In this document: piece after piece, positions 15,478 through 25,259 of the stretch
Layout of the letters: each line of letters opens with the position of its first letter
How positions within the stretch are numbered: position 1 is the first letter of the stretch
Assembly: GCF_036226365.1 (NCBI RefSeq)
Contig: NZ_CP108462.1
Location: 3,390,501 to 3,454,500, forward strand
DNA: 64,000 bases
Direction of reading: 5' to 3'
Source: Streptomyces sp. NBC_01262
Lineage (GTDB): Bacteria; Actinomycetota; Actinomycetes; Streptomycetales; Streptomycetaceae
Notes under the pieces: model-generated
Told to the model about the DNA's origin: nothing
The model's database searches: none
The model's input: the letters and a program-made list of their open reading frames with translations, nothing else
Translations under genes and position numbers: made by a program

Positions 15478-16422
15478 TCAGAACTTGTCGGTCGTGGGCA
15501 GCGGCCGGCCGTACCAGAGCTCGATGAGGCGGGCGGCGATCGAGATGCCGTAGGGCGCGAGGACCTCGCCCGCCTCTATGGCCTTGCGGTACTCCTCGCG
15601 GGAGAACCAGCGGGCCTCGTGGATCTCGTCGCCGTCGACCTCGATGTCGGAGGACGTGGCGCGCGCCATGAAGCCCAGCATCAGGCTGGAGGGGAACGGC
15701 CAGGGCTGGCTGGCGACGTACGAGACGGGGCCGACGGTGACGCCCGCCTCCTCGGCGACCTCGCGCACCACGGCCTGCTCGATGGACTCGCCCGGCTCGA
15801 CGAAGCCGGCCAGCGTGGAGAACCGGCCCTCCGGCCAGTGCACCTGGCGGCCCAGCAGGGCGCGGTCCTCGGCGTCCGTGACCAGCATGATGACCGCCGG
15901 GTCGGTACGCGGGTAGTGCTCGGCCCCGCAGGCGGGGCAGCGCCGGATGTGGCCCGCGGCGGCGATGACGGTGCGCTCGCCGCAGCGGGAGCAGAAGCGG
16001 TGCATGCGCTGCCAGTTCTCCAGCGCGACCGCGTGGACCATCAGCGAGGCCTCGTCGGGCGGCAGTAGTCCGCCGACCTCGCGCAGCCCGGCGGGGCGCT
16101 CGTCGGCGTCGATGCGACCGGGCAGGGCGTCCTTCTGGAGGGCGAAATAGCGCACGCCCTCCTCGTCGATGCCGAGGAAGTACCGGTGCGCCTCGGTCGG
16201 CGGCGCGTCAAAGGACGGCGTCATGACCAGCCTCGGACCCTCGTCGGTGTCCTCGACCAGCACCTGGCCGCCGGAGACCACGAAGACCCGGGTGGTCGGG
16301 TGGCTCCAGGCCGCGGCCAGCCACGCCTCGTCGAGGCGGTGGTGTGCGGCGCGGTCCAGGCCCGGGTGGGCGAGCGCCAGCGGCCGTCCTGTCGTGTCCA
16401 GTGCGGGCCCGGTGCCGTTCAT
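15478..16422 (-). CDS. nudC: NAD(H) pyrophosphatase NudC
   Basis: 314 aa from ATG 16422. NudC layout: N-terminal regulatory region, a zinc ribbon (C144, C147, C162, C165), the Nudix box GFVEPGESIEQAVVREVAEE from about residue 206, and the NudC-specific motif SQPWPFPSS at 238-246. The enzyme splits NADH into NMNH and AMP, and NudC proteins also remove NAD caps from RNA. The stop is convergent with mycoredoxin; the start lies five bases after the stop of the M20 peptidase gene, so the two are co-transcribed. Confidence 0.94.
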   Translation of the reverse strand: MNGTGPALDTTGRPLALAHPGLDRAAHHRLDEAWLAAAWSHPTTRVFVVSGGQVLVEDTDEGPRLVMTPSFDAPPTEAHRYFLGIDEEGVRYFALQKDALPGRIDADERPAGLREVGGLLPPDEASLMVHAVALENWQRMHRFCSRCGERTVIAAAGHIRRCPACGAEHYPRTDPAVIMLVTDAEDRALLGRQVHWPEGRFSTLAGFVEPGESIEQAVVREVAEEAGVTVGPVSYVASQPWPFPSSLMLGFMARATSSDIEVDGDEIHEARWFSREEYRKAIEAGEVLAPYGISIAARLIELWYGRPLPTTDKF

Positions 16423-16427
16423 CCCGT

Positions 16428-17858
16428 TCAACTCTGCTGCCAACTCCCCGTTGCATGTGCCTCGGCGAGGTCGCTCCACAGGTAAGCGGAGGTCTCCACG
16501 CCCTTCATGAGCAGGTCGATCTCGACCTTTTCGTTCACTGAGTGCCAACCGTCCGACGGCACCGAAATTCCCAGGAACAGCACCGGTGCGCCCAGTACGT
16601 CCTGCAGGTCCGCGGCCGGTCCGGAACCACCCTCACGGGTGAACCGGATCTGCGTACCGAAAGCCCTTCCCATCGCCCGCACCACCGACTCCAGCGCCGG
16701 GTGGTCCAGCGGCGTCAGGCACGGACGGGTCGCGCCCCAGAACGTGATCTTGTGCCGGATGCCCGAGCCCACCGGCAGGCGGTCCGCGACCCACCGCGCG
16801 ACCAGCTCCTGGATCCGGTCCGTGTCCTGTCCGGCCACCAGCCGGAAGCTCAGCTTCAGATGCGCCGACGCCGGCACGATCGTCTTGCCGCCCGGACCCT
16901 GATAGCCGCCGTGGATCCCGTTCACCTCGGCCGTCGGCCGGGCCCAGATCCGCTCCAGCGTGCTGTGGCCCGCCTCGCCGACGGCCGCGTACGACTTGGC
17001 GGTACGCAGCCACTCCACTTCGTCGAACGGCAGTTGCGCGATCAGCTCGCGCTCCCGGTCGGTGAGCGGTACGACGCCGTCGTAGAAGCCCGGGATGCTG
17101 ACGCGGTGGTCCGCGTCGTGCAGCGCCGCGACCAGCCGGGCGGCCTCGGCGGCCGGGTTGGGCACCGCGCCGCCGAACGAGCCGGAGTGGATGTCCTGGT
17201 CCGGGCCGTAGAGGTCGATCTGGCAGTCGGCCAGCCCGCGCATGCCGGTGCAGACGGTCGGGGTGTCCCGCGACCACATGCCGGTGTCCGACACGATCAC
17301 GGCGTCGCAGGCGAGGCGGGCCGCGTGCTCCTTGATCAGCGCCGGGAAGTTCGGCGAACCGGACTCCTCCTCGCCCTCGATCAGCAGCTTCAGATGCACG
17401 GCGGGGGCGGTGCGGCCGGTGGCGGCGAGGTGCGCGCGGACACCGAGTGTGTGGAAGAACACCTGGCCCTTGTCGTCCGCCGCGCCGCGCGCATGGAGGC
17501 GGTTGCCCTTCACGGTGGGTTCGAACGGGTCCGTCTCCCAGCCGTCCTCCCGGGCGGCGGGCTGTACGTCGTGATGCCCGTACACCAGGACAGTCGGCGC
17601 GTCCGGGTCCTCGCAGGGCCAGTGCGCGAACACGGCAGGCGCGCCCGGTGTGTCCCAGATCTCCACGACCGGGAAGCCGGTTTCGCCCAGTTTCGCCGCG
17701 AGCCAGGCCGCGCTTGCGCGCACGTCGGCGCTCCGGGCCGGGTCCGCCGACACGGACGGGATGCGCAGCCAGTCGGCCAGTTCATCGAGAAACGCGGCCT
17801 TGTGGGCCTCGATGTACGTGCGGACGGTACGGACGGCGCTGTCCGGGGTCGTGCTCAT
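16428..17858 (-). CDS. M20-family dipeptidase
   Basis: 476 aa from ATG 17858. The zinc-binding pattern of M20 peptidases is present: VLVYGHHDVQP (H96), ARGAADDKGQ (D129) and EGEEESGSP (E163/E164), with the dimerisation lid in between. The family cuts dipeptides or related amides in the cytoplasm with two zinc ions. No signal peptide is seen. The downstream nudC start is five bases away. The substrate cannot be called from sequence. Confidence 0.9.
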   Translation of the reverse strand: MSTTPDSAVRTVRTYIEAHKAAFLDELADWLRIPSVSADPARSADVRASAAWLAAKLGETGFPVVEIWDTPGAPAVFAHWPCEDPDAPTVLVYGHHDVQPAAREDGWETDPFEPTVKGNRLHARGAADDKGQVFFHTLGVRAHLAATGRTAPAVHLKLLIEGEEESGSPNFPALIKEHAARLACDAVIVSDTGMWSRDTPTVCTGMRGLADCQIDLYGPDQDIHSGSFGGAVPNPAAEAARLVAALHDADHRVSIPGFYDGVVPLTDRERELIAQLPFDEVEWLRTAKSYAAVGEAGHSTLERIWARPTAEVNGIHGGYQGPGGKTIVPASAHLKLSFRLVAGQDTDRIQELVARWVADRLPVGSGIRHKITFWGATRPCLTPLDHPALESVVRAMGRAFGTQIRFTREGGSGPAADLQDVLGAPVLFLGISVPSDGWHSVNEKVEIDLLMKGVETSAYLWSDLAEAHATGSWQQS

Positions 17859-17868
17859 ACGGCCGAGC

Positions 17869-20800
17869 CTATCCGGCCCGGCGGGCCTCGTTCGCATCGC
17901 CCGTCAGCAGCAGCTCCAGCGCCGCGCGGTCCGGGAGGTCCGCCGGGCGGACCACCTCGCCCGTGCGGACGTAGAGGAAGGCGGCCGAGACCAGGTCGAG
18001 CGGGAGCCGCCGCTGCTCGGCCCACGCGAGGCGGTAGACGGCCAGTTGCAGGGGATCCGCGGAGGGAGCGCGGTTGGTCTTCCAGTCGACGATCTCGTAG
18101 CCGCCCTCGCCGTCCCGGTAGACGGCGTCGATACGGCCCCGGATGACGCGCCCGGCGAGGGCGAGCTGGAAGGGGACCTCGACGCGGAAGGGCGTGCGGT
18201 CGGCGTAGGGGGTGGCGAGGAAGGCGTCCTTGAGGGCGGCGAGGTCGCGTTCGTCGGCGATCTCGTCGTCGCCTTCGAGGCCGGGGAGGTCTTCGGGAGC
18301 GATGAGGGGCAGTTCCTCGAAGCGGGACTCGACCCAGGCGTGGAAACGGGTGCCCCGGCGGGCGGCGGGCTGGGGCGGACGGGGCATGGGGCGGGCCAGG
18401 TCGCGGGCGAAGGCGTCGGGGTCGGCGGCCAGAAGCATGAGCTGGGAGGCGGTGAGGGTGGCGGGGAGCGGGACGTCGCGGACGGTGGCGCGGGCGCGGC
18501 GCAGCTCACCGGCCAGGGCGTCCAGGTCGCGGTCCCACGAGGCGATGAGCCGGGCCTCCTCGGGCGGGAGCTCGGCGCGCGGCGCGGGGACGTGCTCGTG
18601 CGCGGGTTCGGGCTCCGGGTCCGGGTCGGCCGGCTCCGGGTCCGGGTACCAGTCGTCCTCGTACCCGTAGTCGTACTCGTCCTCCGGGGGCGGCGGGGGC
18701 CAGTCCGGGTCCTCGGCGTAGGTGTCGGCCTGCGCCGGGGCGTCCAGGTGCGCGAGCACCGTCTTCGCGGCATGGCGGCGGCGCTCCAGGGCGACCGGGT
18801 CGAGCGGCAGCGGCCAGGCGTGATCGGCGGCCAGGGCCAGCGAGGGGTTCTCGGCGTCCTCGGCGGGCGGCTCGGCCCAGTGCTCGATCTCGCCGTGGCC
18901 GGCCTCGCAGTGCACGCGCAGGGCGTCCAGGAAGGCCGACGGGCCGAAGGGCTTCTTCTGGGTGGGGCCCCACCAGTGGCCGGAGCCGAGCAGCAGGGAG
19001 CGCGGCCGGGTGAAGGTGACATAGCCCAGGCGCAGCTCCTCGACCCGGTTGTGCTCGGCCATGGCCGCGCGGAAGCCGTCGAGCCCGGTCTTGGTCCACT
19101 CCTCGACGTCCGGCAGGGTCGCGGCGTCGCCGCGCAGGCCGTGCGGCAGCACCTTGGCGTTGGTGGCCCACAGCTCGCGGCCGCGCTCGCTCGGGAAGCC
19201 CTTGCGTACGAGACCGGGGACGGCCACGACGTCCCACTCCAGGCCCTTGGACTTGTGGGCGGTGAGCACCTTGACCGTGTTCTCGCCGCCGGGCAGCGAG
19301 CTGTCGAGGCCTTTCTCGTACTGCGCGGCGGTGTGCAGGAACCCGAGGAAGGCGAGCAGCGTCGCGTCGCCGTCCAGGGAGGCGAAGTTGGCGGCGATGT
19401 CCATGAACGCGTTCAGCGTCTCGCGCCGCCGCGCGGCCAGCGCGTGCGGGGACGCCGACAGTTCGACCTCCAGCCCGGTGACGGCCAGCACCCTGTGCAG
19501 TACGTCCATGAGCGGGTCGGCGAGCGCCCTGCGCAGGTCGCGTATCTCCGCCGCCATGCGCGCGAAGCGCACCCGCGCCTCGGGGGAGAACGGCAGCCGG
19601 TCCTCGGGCTCGCCCTCCAGGAAGGTCTCCAGCGCGTCGGCCAGCGAGATCACCTCCGCCGGGTCCGTGCCCTCCACGGCAGCCGCGAGCCGGTCCTGCG
19701 CATCGCCGCGCCCCGGCACCAGCAGCCGCGCGCGGCGCCCCAGCAGGGCGAGGTCGCGGGCGCCGATGCGCCAGCGGGGGCCGGTGAGCAGCCGTACGAG
19801 CGCGGCGTTGGCCGTGGGGTCGTGCAGCACCTCGCACACCGCGACCAGGTCGGCGACCTCGGGCAGATGCAGCAGCCCCGACAGGCCGACGACCTCCACC
19901 GGGATGTCCCGCTCGACGAGCGCGGCGTGGATGTCGGCGAAGTGGGAGGTCGTACGGCACAGCACCGCGATCTCGCCCGGCTCGGTGCCGGTGCGTACGA
20001 GGTGGGCGATCGAGTCTCCGATCCAGGCGATCTCATCGGCCTGCGTGGGCAGCAGCGCGCACCGCACCACGCCGTCCCGCTCCGCGCCGGGCGCCGGGCG
20101 CAGCGCCTCCACGCCCTCGTGGCGGGCCCGCAGCTCGGCGGCGAGGCCGTTGGCCAGGTCGAGCAGCCGGCCGCCGCTGCGGCGGTTCTCGGACAGGGAG
20201 AACCGGCCGGCGGGGGCGCCGTCGGCGCGGGGGAAGTGCAGCGGGAAGTCGTCGAGGTTCGCCACGGACGCGCCGCGCCAGCCGTAGATCGCCTGGCAGG
20301 GGTCGCCGACGGCGGTCACGGGGTGGCCGGTGCCGCCGCCGAACAGCCCGGCGAGCAGCAGCCGCTGCGCGACGGAGGTGTCCTGGTACTCGTCCAGCAG
20401 CACGACCTCGTAGCTCTCGCGCAGGATCCCGCCCACCTCGGGGCGCGTCCCGGCCAGCGTCGCCGACAGCGCGATCTGGTCGCCGAAGTCCAGCAGGTCG
20501 CGGCGCCGCTTCTGCTCCCGGTACCCGGCCGCCAGCCCGGCGAGGTCCAGGCGCGCGCGGATCGCCGTCTGTACGTCCTTCGCCCACGCGAAGCCGCGCT
20601 TGGCGGGGTCTATCCGGCCCAGGCGCTCCGCCAGTTCCGCGTCATGCGCGCGCAGCCCGTCCAGCGGCACCAGGTGCTCCGCCAGCTCGCCCTCCAGCGC
20701 GAGCAGGTCGCTGACCAGCGCCGGGATGCCCTTCGTCAGCGCCGGGAACGGGCCGGGCGCGGCCCGCAGCACCTGGGCGGCGAGCTGGTAGCGCGTCGCG

Positions 20801-21213
20801 TCCGCGAGGAGGCGGGCCGTGGGCTCCAGGCCTATGCGCAGGCCGTGCTCCTTCAGCAGCTGCCCGGCGAAGGCGTGGTACGTCGAGATCTGCGGCTCGC
20901 CCGGCGCGTGCTCCGGATCGGCGGGGTCGGGTTCGGTGACGCCCGCTTTGAGCAGGGCCTTGCGCACACGCTCCGCGAGCTCCCCGGCCGCCTTGTTCGT
21001 GAACGTCAGCCCGAGGACCCGGTCCGGCTCGACCTGGCCCGTGCCGACCAGCCACACGACCCGGGCCGCCATGACGGTCGTCTTCCCCGATCCCGCGCCG
21101 GCCACGATGACCTGCGGGGCGAGCGGGGCGGTGACGCAGGCCAGTTGCTCGGGGGTGAACGGGATGCCGAGCAGCTCTTTGAGCTGATCGGGGTCGGAGA
21201 GTCGGGAAGGCAC
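17869..21213 (-). CDS. adnB: AdnB-like helicase-nuclease subunit
   Basis: 1114 aa from GTG 21213. N-terminal SF1A motor: Walker A GAGSGKT at 39-45, VVLLDEYQDTS and VGDPCQAIYGWRGA. The C-terminal third has a RecB-type nuclease: GTRFHAWVESRF, GRIDAVYRD and YEIVDWKTNR give the His, Asp and Asp-x-Lys metal-site pattern near residues 950-1080. No iron-sulfur cysteine cluster is present, which fits AdnB rather than AdnA. AdnAB resects double-strand breaks in actinobacteria. A long acidic insert (Asp/Glu/Pro/Tyr, about residues 830-875) is unusual. It lies 66 bases downstream of adnA. Confidence 0.9.
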   Translation of the reverse strand: MPSRLSDPDQLKELLGIPFTPEQLACVTAPLAPQVIVAGAGSGKTTVMAARVVWLVGTGQVEPDRVLGLTFTNKAAGELAERVRKALLKAGVTEPDPADPEHAPGEPQISTYHAFAGQLLKEHGLRIGLEPTARLLADATRYQLAAQVLRAAPGPFPALTKGIPALVSDLLALEGELAEHLVPLDGLRAHDAELAERLGRIDPAKRGFAWAKDVQTAIRARLDLAGLAAGYREQKRRRDLLDFGDQIALSATLAGTRPEVGGILRESYEVVLLDEYQDTSVAQRLLLAGLFGGGTGHPVTAVGDPCQAIYGWRGASVANLDDFPLHFPRADGAPAGRFSLSENRRSGGRLLDLANGLAAELRARHEGVEALRPAPGAERDGVVRCALLPTQADEIAWIGDSIAHLVRTGTEPGEIAVLCRTTSHFADIHAALVERDIPVEVVGLSGLLHLPEVADLVAVCEVLHDPTANAALVRLLTGPRWRIGARDLALLGRRARLLVPGRGDAQDRLAAAVEGTDPAEVISLADALETFLEGEPEDRLPFSPEARVRFARMAAEIRDLRRALADPLMDVLHRVLAVTGLEVELSASPHALAARRRETLNAFMDIAANFASLDGDATLLAFLGFLHTAAQYEKGLDSSLPGGENTVKVLTAHKSKGLEWDVVAVPGLVRKGFPSERGRELWATNAKVLPHGLRGDAATLPDVEEWTKTGLDGFRAAMAEHNRVEELRLGYVTFTRPRSLLLGSGHWWGPTQKKPFGPSAFLDALRVHCEAGHGEIEHWAEPPAEDAENPSLALAADHAWPLPLDPVALERRRHAAKTVLAHLDAPAQADTYAEDPDWPPPPPEDEYDYGYEDDWYPDPEPADPDPEPEPAHEHVPAPRAELPPEEARLIASWDRDLDALAGELRRARATVRDVPLPATLTASQLMLLAADPDAFARDLARPMPRPPQPAARRGTRFHAWVESRFEELPLIAPEDLPGLEGDDEIADERDLAALKDAFLATPYADRTPFRVEVPFQLALAGRVIRGRIDAVYRDGEGGYEIVDWKTNRAPSADPLQLAVYRLAWAEQRRLPLDLVSAAFLYVRTGEVVRPADLPDRAALELLLTGDANEARRAG

Positions 21214-21251
21214 GGAAGTGAGGCTATCGGGCGGCTCTGACAGTGGGCGCC

Positions 21252-21289
21252 CGCCGACGGCTACTCCACCCGCCGACGGCTACTCCACC
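21252..21289. repeat. 19-bp tandem duplication over the adnA stop codon
   Basis: CGCCGACGGCTACTCCACC occurs twice in tandem (21252-21270, 21271-21289). The second copy contains the adnA stop (TAG on the minus strand) and the last codons; the first copy repeats them downstream of the stop in the adnA-adnB gap. Confidence 0.85.
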
Positions 21290-24200
21290 ACGTGCCGGCC
21301 CTCCGGCCGCGCGCTGCAGGACGACCGGAAGGCGCAGTGCGCGCAGTGCTGCCCCGCCGCGGGCGTGAAGCGCTCGTCCAGCACCCGTCCGGCCGCCCCC
21401 GCGAGCAGGTCCTCGACCCACTCCCCCGCCAGCGGTTCCTGGGCCTGGACGGCGGGCACCTCATCGCCGCCGTCCCGCTTCGCCGCCCCCAGCCGCAGCT
21501 GCACCAGCTCGGCACCGCCCGGCGGGGGCCGCTCGTCGCCGAACAGGGAGTCGACGGCCCCCTCGCGAACCGCGAGCTGGTAGACGGCGAGCTGCGGGTG
21601 GCGGGCGACCTCGGCCGCCGTCGGCTTCGATCTGCCCGTCTTGAAGTCGACGACGTACGCGCGTCCTTCGCCGTCCGTCTCGACGCGGTCCATGCTGCCG
21701 CGGATCCGCACTTCGACGTCGCCCGCGTTCAAGGTGACGTCGAAGGCGTGCTCGGTGCCCACCGAGGAACGGTCGCCGCGCTCCATGACATGCCAGCGCA
21801 GGAACCGCTCCAGGGCCGCGCGGGCGTTCTCCTTCTCCTGCGCGGACTTCCAGGGGGCGTCGAAGACGAGGGCGTCCCAGACCGAGTCCAGCCGCTCCAT
21901 CAGCACGTCCAGATCGGCGGCGGTGCGTCCGGAGGCGACCTCGTCGGCCAGTACGTGCACGACGTTGCCGAAGCCCTGCGCCGCGGTGGAGGGCGGCTCG
22001 GCCTTGACCTCCCGCCCGAGGAACCACTGCAGGGCGCAGGTGTTGGCGAGCTGGTCCAGCGCGCTGCCGGAGAGGGCGACGGGGTGGTCGCGGTCGCGCA
22101 GGGGGACGGCGGAGCGGGTGGTCTCGTACAGGCCCCACCAGCGGTCGGGGTGGGCGGCGGGGACCAGGAGGTGGCCGCCGTCCTCCAGGGAGGCCAGCCG
22201 GGCGAGGCGCTGGGCGGCCGCGTCGCGCAGGGCGGCGGAGGCGGCGGGGTCGACGGTGGTGGCGCGCAGTTCGGCGACGAGGGCGGCGACGGAAAGGGGC
22301 CGGCGGGGGCGCTGGGTCACGTCGATGGGCTCGGCGCCGAGCTCGGTGAGGAAGCGGGAGGGCTGGTCGCCGTCGTCGGCTGCCGCCTTGACCGCCGTCA
22401 CGACGAGCCGCTCACGCGCGCGCGTGACGGCCACGTAGAACAGCCGGCGCTCCTCGGCGAGGAGCGCGCCCGAGGAGAGCGGTTCGGCGAGGCCGTCGCG
22501 CCCGATGCGGTCGGCCTCCAGCAGGGAACCGCGCCTGCGCAGGTCGGGCCAGAGCCCGTCCTGGACACCGGCGACCACGACGAGCCGCCACTCCAGGCCC
22601 TTGGAGCGGTGCGCGGTCATCAGGCGCACGGCGTCCGGACGGACGGCGCGCCGGGTGAGGACATCGGCGGCGATGTCCTGCGCGTCGAGCTCTTCGAGGA
22701 AGTTGAGGGCGCCCCGGCCGCCCGTACGCTCCTCTGCGCGTGCCGCCGTTTCGAACAGGGCGCACACCGCGTCCAGGTCCCGGTCCGCGTTGCGCCCGGC
22801 GGCTCCGCCCCGGGCGGCGGACCGCTCCAGGCGGGCGGGCCAGGGGGTGCCGTCCCACAGGGCCCACAGCGCGGCTTCGGCGGTGCCGCCCCGCGTCAGC
22901 AGCTCGCGCGCCGTGCGCAGCAGCGTGCCGAGGCGCTGGGCGCCGCGCGCGTACGCGGGGTCGTGGGCGACGAGCCGCTCGGGCTCGCTCAGCGCCTCGG
23001 CGATGAGTACGTCGGAGGGCCGGGGGACGGTCTGTCCGGCGGCGCGTTCCTCGTCGCGCAGGGCGCGGCCGAGGCGGCGCAGGTCGGAGGCGTCCATGCC
23101 GCCCAGCGGTGAGCCGAGCAGGGTCAGGGCCTCGTCCACGGCGAGCGCGGGCTCGTCACGCGCGCATGCGCGCAGCGCGAGGAGCAGCGGGGCCACCGCG
23201 GGCTCCTGGTGCAGCGGCAGGTCGTCGCCGTCGACCTCGACGGGCACGCCGGCGGAGGTGAGCGCCCTGCGCAGGCCGGGAATGGACCGGGCGCCGGCCC
23301 GCAGCAGGACGGCCATGTCGTTCCAGGGGACGCCGTCCTCAAGGTGGGCGCGGCGCAGCAGGTCGGCGATGCCGTCGAGTTCGGCGCCGGGGGTGGGATA
23401 GGTGCGCACCGACACGGCGCCGCCGTCCCGTACGGGGCGCAGTTCGCGGTGGGCGCGGACAGCGGCAGCAGGGAGCCGGGTGAGCGGCATGCGCGTGGTG
23501 AGCAGCCGGGTGGCGGCGAGAAGGCGGGCGCCGGAGCGGCGGGAGACGGTGAGGACGCGTACGTCGGCCGGGCGGCCGTCCCGGCGCGGGAAGGCGTCGG
23601 GGAAGTCGAGGATGCCGTTGATGTCGGCGCCGCGGAAGGCGTAGATGGACTGGTCGGGATCGCCGAAGGCGACCAGGGTTCGCCCGCCGCCCGCCAGCGC
23701 GTGCAGCAGCCGGACCTGGGCGGGGTCGGTGTCCTGGTACTCGTCGACGAAGACGGCGTCGTACTGGGTGGCCAGGACGCGCGCGACCTCGTCCCGCTCG
23801 GCGAGCAGTACGGCGCGGTGCACCAGCTCGGCGTAGTCCAGGACGCCCTGGAGGTCGAGGACGTCCAGGTATTCGGCGAGGAAGACGGCCGCCGCGCGCC
23901 AGTCCGGCCGTCCCGCGCGGGCGGCGAAGGCGGCGAGCGCTCCCGGGCCGAGGCCGAGCTCGCGGCTGCGGGCGAGCACGGCGCGGACCTCGTCGGCGAA
24001 GCCGCGGGTGGTCAGGGCGGCCCGCAGCTCGTCCGGCCAGCGGTTCTTGGGGCGGCCTTCCCGTTCCAGTTCGAGCTCGCCGGCCAGCAGCTCGCGTACG
24101 AAGACGTCCTGCTCGGGTCCGGACATCAGCCGCACCGGGTCGGCGAACAGCTCGGGGTCCTGGTGGGCGCGGAGCAGGGCGTAGCAGAAGGAGTGGAAGG

Positions 24201-24540
24201 TGGTGGCCACCGGCGGCACCGCGCGGTCGCCCATGCGCGCGGTCATGCGGTCGCGCAGCTCGACCGCGGCCTTGCGGCTGAAGGTGAGGACGAGGATCCG
24301 CTCCGGGTCCGTCCCGCGCCGCACCCGCTCGGCGACCGCCTCGACCAGGGTCGTGGTCTTGCCGGTGCCGGGCCCTGCCAGCACGAGAAGCGGGCCCGCC
24401 GGATGCTCAACCACGGACCGCTGGGCGGCGTCCAGGACAGGGGGCGTCACCGGTGCGGGCGGGGTCCGCGACAGCCGGTAACCGCCGACCGGCGTGCCCG
24501 TCCCCCGGTACTGCGATCGGACGGAGGAGGTGGTGGTCAC
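21280..24540 (-). CDS. adnA: AdnA-like helicase-nuclease subunit
   Basis: 1086 aa from GTG 24540. UvrD-like motor with Walker A GPGTGKT at 56-62, AVFVDEYQDTDPAQ and FGDPDQSIYAFRGA. The C-terminal nuclease shows FGNVVHVLADEV, GSMDRVETD and YVVDFKTGRS. Four cysteines (one in NTCALQWF, then CAHC and a further C in FRSSC near the end) form the iron-sulfur clasp known in AdnA/AddB-type nucleases. Together with AdnB it forms the actinobacterial end-resection machine. The gene order adnA-adnB on one strand is as in mycobacteria. Confidence 0.9.
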   Translation of the reverse strand: MTTTSSVRSQYRGTGTPVGGYRLSRTPPAPVTPPVLDAAQRSVVEHPAGPLLVLAGPGTGKTTTLVEAVAERVRRGTDPERILVLTFSRKAAVELRDRMTARMGDRAVPPVATTFHSFCYALLRAHQDPELFADPVRLMSGPEQDVFVRELLAGELELEREGRPKNRWPDELRAALTTRGFADEVRAVLARSRELGLGPGALAAFAARAGRPDWRAAAVFLAEYLDVLDLQGVLDYAELVHRAVLLAERDEVARVLATQYDAVFVDEYQDTDPAQVRLLHALAGGGRTLVAFGDPDQSIYAFRGADINGILDFPDAFPRRDGRPADVRVLTVSRRSGARLLAATRLLTTRMPLTRLPAAAVRAHRELRPVRDGGAVSVRTYPTPGAELDGIADLLRRAHLEDGVPWNDMAVLLRAGARSIPGLRRALTSAGVPVEVDGDDLPLHQEPAVAPLLLALRACARDEPALAVDEALTLLGSPLGGMDASDLRRLGRALRDEERAAGQTVPRPSDVLIAEALSEPERLVAHDPAYARGAQRLGTLLRTARELLTRGGTAEAALWALWDGTPWPARLERSAARGGAAGRNADRDLDAVCALFETAARAEERTGGRGALNFLEELDAQDIAADVLTRRAVRPDAVRLMTAHRSKGLEWRLVVVAGVQDGLWPDLRRRGSLLEADRIGRDGLAEPLSSGALLAEERRLFYVAVTRARERLVVTAVKAAADDGDQPSRFLTELGAEPIDVTQRPRRPLSVAALVAELRATTVDPAASAALRDAAAQRLARLASLEDGGHLLVPAAHPDRWWGLYETTRSAVPLRDRDHPVALSGSALDQLANTCALQWFLGREVKAEPPSTAAQGFGNVVHVLADEVASGRTAADLDVLMERLDSVWDALVFDAPWKSAQEKENARAALERFLRWHVMERGDRSSVGTEHAFDVTLNAGDVEVRIRGSMDRVETDGEGRAYVVDFKTGRSKPTAAEVARHPQLAVYQLAVREGAVDSLFGDERPPPGGAELVQLRLGAAKRDGGDEVPAVQAQEPLAGEWVEDLLAGAAGRVLDERFTPAAGQHCAHCAFRSSCSARPEGRHVVE

Positions 24541-24744
24541 GTGGTTCGCCGGTTCTGTGTGTGCCTGTTCAGGTTGCGGTCGGGTGCCGACGGTACGCGA
24601 CCTGCGGCAAGATCACGGTCCGCTCGGGCCGCTTCCCCGGAGCGTCATGCACGGATACGTCCTACTCCGTACGGACGGCCCGCCGCATGGACGGGGTCCC
24701 GATGGCGGAAGCTGGATGGTGTGAGCGTCGTCGTGCACCGGTCC
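24541..24744. other. Gap between adnA start and the alkyltransferase-like gene
   Basis: 204 bases with no convincing coding frame. It presumably holds the adnAB promoter (minus strand), but I see no clear sigma-factor motif or hairpin. Confidence 0.4.
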
Positions 24745-25116
24745 TCAGTCCCCGTCCGCGGGTCCCTCGCCGGACCCGTCCCAGCGGGCCTGCCGCATGT
24801 CCAGCCGCGGTATGTGCCCCTGCGCGGCCCGGGACGCCACGCGCAGCGGCGTGCCCTCCTCCTGGTAGTGGCCCAGGGCCTCCAGCTCGTGGCCCGGGAG
24901 GAAGCCCCCGTCCGAGCGCACCACACGCCACCACGGCACGGCGCCGCCGTACAGCGCCATGACGCGCCCCACCTGCCGGGGGCCGCCCTCCCCCAGCCAC
25001 TCCGCGACGTCCCCGTACGTCATCACCTTGCCGGGCGGGATCCCCTCGGCGGCAGCGAGCACCCGCTCCGCGTACTCCGGGAGCTCCGGGACCTCCGGCA
25101 GTTCGTCTGCACTCAC
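24745..25116 (-). CDS. Alkyltransferase-like (ATL) DNA-lesion-binding protein
   Basis: 123 aa from GTG 25116. It has the fold motifs of the O6-alkylguanine-DNA alkyltransferase C-terminal domain (GKVMTYGDVAEWLG; RQVGRVMAL, carrying the arginine finger). The active-site PCHR is PWWR at 61-64, with tryptophan in place of the acceptor cysteine. ATL proteins bind O6-alkylguanine without removing the alkyl group and flag the lesion for nucleotide excision repair. It sits directly upstream of adnA/adnB, in a DNA-repair neighbourhood. Confidence 0.88.
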   Translation of the reverse strand: MSADELPEVPELPEYAERVLAAAEGIPPGKVMTYGDVAEWLGEGGPRQVGRVMALYGGAVPWWRVVRSDGGFLPGHELEALGHYQEEGTPLRVASRAAQGHIPRLDMRQARWDGSGEGPADGD

Positions 25117-25259
25117 CCGTCACATCCTGCCGCAGACCACCGACAACGGGCCTCGGAGCCCGGCGCGAGGGCGCTCCTGGGGCGCGCGGAACGAGCAATT
25201 GCCCCCTCGTGCGCCCACTCGCGTACACCTCGTGCCACCATCTTCCGGGGCGGTGACTG

